DNA of 64,000 nucleotides from CAVUNY01 sp963843535 (GTDB lineage Bacteria; Chloroflexota; Anaerolineae; Anaerolineales; Anaerolineaceae). The notes beneath the pieces are model-generated. The model was not told the origin of the DNA. It ran no database searches and saw only the letters and a list, made by a program, of their open reading frames with translations. Each line of letters begins with the position of its first letter. Positions within the stretch are counted from its first letter, which is position 1. The position numbers and the translations under genes are program-made. Positions 62,356 through 64,000 of this stretch are shown piece after piece. The stretch spans positions 372,001-436,000 of the forward strand of contig CAWJKU010000001.1 of NCBI GenBank assembly GCA_963843535.1, in the 5' to 3' direction.

Positions 62356-62485
62356 ATGAAATTCCACCACGGAGACACATCAAATGGTGCACACCGTGCA
62401 AGGGCAATGAGAAGATCAGATTGTGTGGTCCACGGAGTGCGAAAGGCCTTTTTGGCGCTTAAATGAACCTGGATAAATTATAGCC

Positions 62486-63454
62486 TTATTTGAGAATCTG
62501 CTCCATCACCCAGGTCGTCCTTGCGGCGCTTTCTCCGTTGCTCACGCATTTGCCGCTGCCGTGCAGGTCATCCACGATCTGCTGGATCAGGGGCTGCTGC
62601 ACGTGCGCTGGATGCTCAATTAAAAAATCCTGGCTGCCTGTGCTGGTAGTCAGAACAACAGGATCGTTAGCAAATGACGCGAACCTGATCGACCCTTTGG
62701 TTCCGGTCAGCTCTACCCGGTCGAGCGCGGCATAACTGGTGAAGCACCACAGGCCGGTGCCGTGAATGCCGGCCTGAAAGCGAAAGGAACTGCTGACTAT
62801 ATCTTCAGCCGGATAATACCCCCCCTGGTTGCCAGCGGATCCTCCAGCCGAAACGATGGGGCCAAACAGGTAATCCAGCAAGTCAAGCGTATGGCAGGCC
62901 AGGTCCATGAAATGGCCGCCCCCCGAAATATCCGGGCGCAGGCGCCAGGGCAGCTGGTCCGCGGTAAGGGGCCGATCCGGCGGGCGTTGGGTAAGCTCAA
63001 TGGTCACGTAGCGGATTTCACCTGCCGCGCCAGAATCGACCAGTTCTTTCACCTTGAGAAAACGAGGCAGGGCCCGTCGATAATATGCCACAAAAAGCGG
63101 CACACCGGCTGTCTTGCAGGCAGCGATCATCTCCTGGCAGTCGGCGGTCGAAAGCGCCATTGGTTTCTCCACATATACCGGCTTGCCGGCGCGGGCAACC
63201 TGCAAGACATATTCCTTGTGGGAGGAAGGGGGGGTGGCGATATAGACCGCGTCCACGTCGGGATCGGCGATCAACTGCGCTGCGTTATCAAACCAGCGCG
63301 GCACCTGGTGGCGGCGGGCATAATCTCTGGCAAGTTCGCCATTGCGGCGCATCACAGCCACCAGGCGCGATCCGTCCGCTTTTTGAAATCCGGGACCGCT
63401 TTTCACTTCGGTAACGTCCCCACAGCCGATGATTCCCCATCGAATAGGCTCCAA
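62486..63454 (-). CDS. Gfo/Idh/MocA family oxidoreductase
   Basis: 322 residues. Rossmann fold with GIIGCGDVTEVK, PPSSHKEYVLQVARAGKPVY and the EKPMALS catalytic-Lys motif, then SGGGHFMDLACHTLDLLDYL with the conserved His/Asp region. NAD(P)-dependent oxidation of sugars, inositols or related hydroxy compounds; the substrate cannot be told. ATG has an AGGAGGAT site just upstream on the minus strand. Confidence 0.9.
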   Translation of the reverse strand: MEPIRWGIIGCGDVTEVKSGPGFQKADGSRLVAVMRRNGELARDYARRHQVPRWFDNAAQLIADPDVDAVYIATPPSSHKEYVLQVARAGKPVYVEKPMALSTADCQEMIAACKTAGVPLFVAYYRRALPRFLKVKELVDSGAAGEIRYVTIELTQRPPDRPLTADQLPWRLRPDISGGGHFMDLACHTLDLLDYLFGPIVSAGGSAGNQGGYYPAEDIVSSSFRFQAGIHGTGLWCFTSYAALDRVELTGTKGSIRFASFANDPVVLTTSTGSQDFLIEHPAHVQQPLIQQIVDDLHGSGKCVSNGESAARTTWVMEQILK

Positions 63455-63480
63455 ATCATCCTCCTTTCATTAATCTTTTC

Positions 63481-63519
63481 GTGGTGTTTTGTCGAGGCTT
63501 CGCCTCGACAAAACACCAC
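63481..63519. repeat. Perfect 18-bp palindrome downstream of the right-edge genes
   Basis: Arms 63481-63498 (GTGGTGTTTTGTCGAGGC) and 63502-63519 around TTC. It lies between the divergent Gfo/Idh and the next gene. Confidence 0.85.
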
Positions 63520-63570
63520 ATCCCAACACCATTTGCCCCACACACTCTGTACACCCTGCGGGTGGAGTGG

Positions 63571-63597
63571 GCTTGATCCGCGATGCGCGACCAGCTT
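63571..63597. repeat. AAGCTGG-type element copy 3
   Basis: GCTTGATCCGCGATGCGCGA then CCAGCTT, matching both ends of copy 2, 51 bases from the palindrome at 63481-63519. Confidence 0.5.
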
Positions 63598-63656
63598 TGG
63601 TAGTGTTATTATATCAAGATGGTAGAATGTGGTTATGGCGGCTTATGGAGGGTATC

Positions 63657-64000
63657 ATGCAGCTCAAGCATCTAATTCGAGAGCAGTGGCACGGCGGACA
63701 GCTTCTGGCGTTTTCCGGGCTGGATGGCCCGACCGACTTTTATGATGGGATCACCGCGCGTACCGCCCTGGATGCGCCGGCTGTCGATATTATGCTGCCT
63801 GGTTCATGCCGGATCAGGTTTGCCGCCGTGGAAAAAGTTCTCCTGGGAGGTGATTTTTTTGAACTTCAGACAACGGCAGGCGCGGTGCGCGGGGCCTTCC
63901 TGGATGCTCACCACCTGCTTCTGGAAGGGTCGTGCAAAATCAGCGGGTGCGGGCCAGAAATTAGCACTCATTTGCAGGGGCAGCGCAGCCTGGTAGGCAG
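63657..64000 (+). CDS. Start of an unrecognised gene (runs off the window)
   Basis: ATG 63657, preceded by GGAGGG, opens a frame with no stop up to the right edge, at least 114 codons (MQLKHLIREQWHGGQLLAFS, continuing GLDGPTDFYDG). I do not recognise the family. The visible part is mixed alpha/beta in character, without a signal peptide or membrane helix. A TAGAAT -10 lies at 63623-63628. Confidence 0.7.
   Translation, partial: MQLKHLIREQWHGGQLLAFSGLDGPTDFYDGITARTALDAPAVDIMLPGSCRIRFAAVEKVLLGGDFFELQTTAGAVRGAFLDAHHLLLEGSCKISGCGPEISTHLQGQRSLVG

Overview
The window looks like chromosomal DNA of an Anaerolineae-type member of the Chloroflexota. The basis is the 16S rRNA gene, whose V4-flanking sequence has the pattern I associate with Anaerolineaceae, plus several proteins typical of that group: Thr/Pro-rich membrane-anchored proteins, VanW and LytR-CpsA-Psr envelope proteins, very large secreted proteins with PPC and Ig-like modules, and a MalT-like LuxR regulator. 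Placement comes from recognition by eye, not from an alignment. No phage, transposase, plasmid or CRISPR features were seen.

Layout. 1-8.3 kb: the end of a GH31-type glycosidase, NagA, urocanate hydratase, two adjacent paralogous membrane proteins of unknown function, then a minus-strand envelope group (LCP protein, Trm112-like protein, VanW protein). 8.3-14.3 kb: one complete rRNA operon (three tandem promoters, 16S, tRNA-Ile, tRNA-Ala, 23S, 5S) with long processing stems around 16S and 23S. 14.3-15.1 kb: rpsU, preceded by a promoter, leader ORF and terminator arrangement, then infA. 15.7-20.5 kb: pyruvate:ferredoxin oxidoreductase and a dihydroorotate-dehydrogenase-like partner. 20.5-27.7 kb: a compact minus-strand operon (lipoprotein penicillin-binding protein, RsgA, dipeptide epimerase, NlpC/P60 endopeptidase, AONS-family PLP enzyme), which suggests peptidoglycan synthesis and recycling, with maf upstream. 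27.8-30.5 kb: clpC. 30.5-36.7 kb: sugar-related enzymes (aldo/keto reductase, sugar-acid dehydratase-like enolase, MDR dehydrogenase, and a GH127 enzyme broken by a single-base frameshift). 37-40 kb: radA, a DUF6391-like protein and holA. 40-48.3 kb: two very large secreted proteins. 48.5-52.8 kb: GalE, a polytopic GT-C-like protein and a DPM1/GtrB-type glycosyltransferase. 53-58.2 kb: the LuxR regulator, a beta-glucuronidase-like GH2 enzyme and a DinB-like protein. 58.4-61.3 kb: a P2-type cation ATPase behind a yybP-ykoY-type (manganese) riboswitch. 61.4-64 kb: a fumarylacetoacetate-hydrolase-family enzyme, a Gfo/Idh/MocA oxidoreductase and the start of an unrecognised gene.

The observations most worth a second look are: (i) the manganese riboswitch in front of the P-type ATPase, pointing to Mn2+ export; (ii) a family of long near-perfect intergenic palindromes with T-rich 5' arms and A-rich 3' arms, the opposite of a normal terminator, two of which are homologous and covary in their arms; (iii) the rpsU leader with a perfect-consensus promoter, a 28-codon ORF and a terminator; (iv) the two-gene paralogous membrane module at 3.3-4.5 kb; (v) the GH127 frameshift, which separates the metal/catalytic residues.
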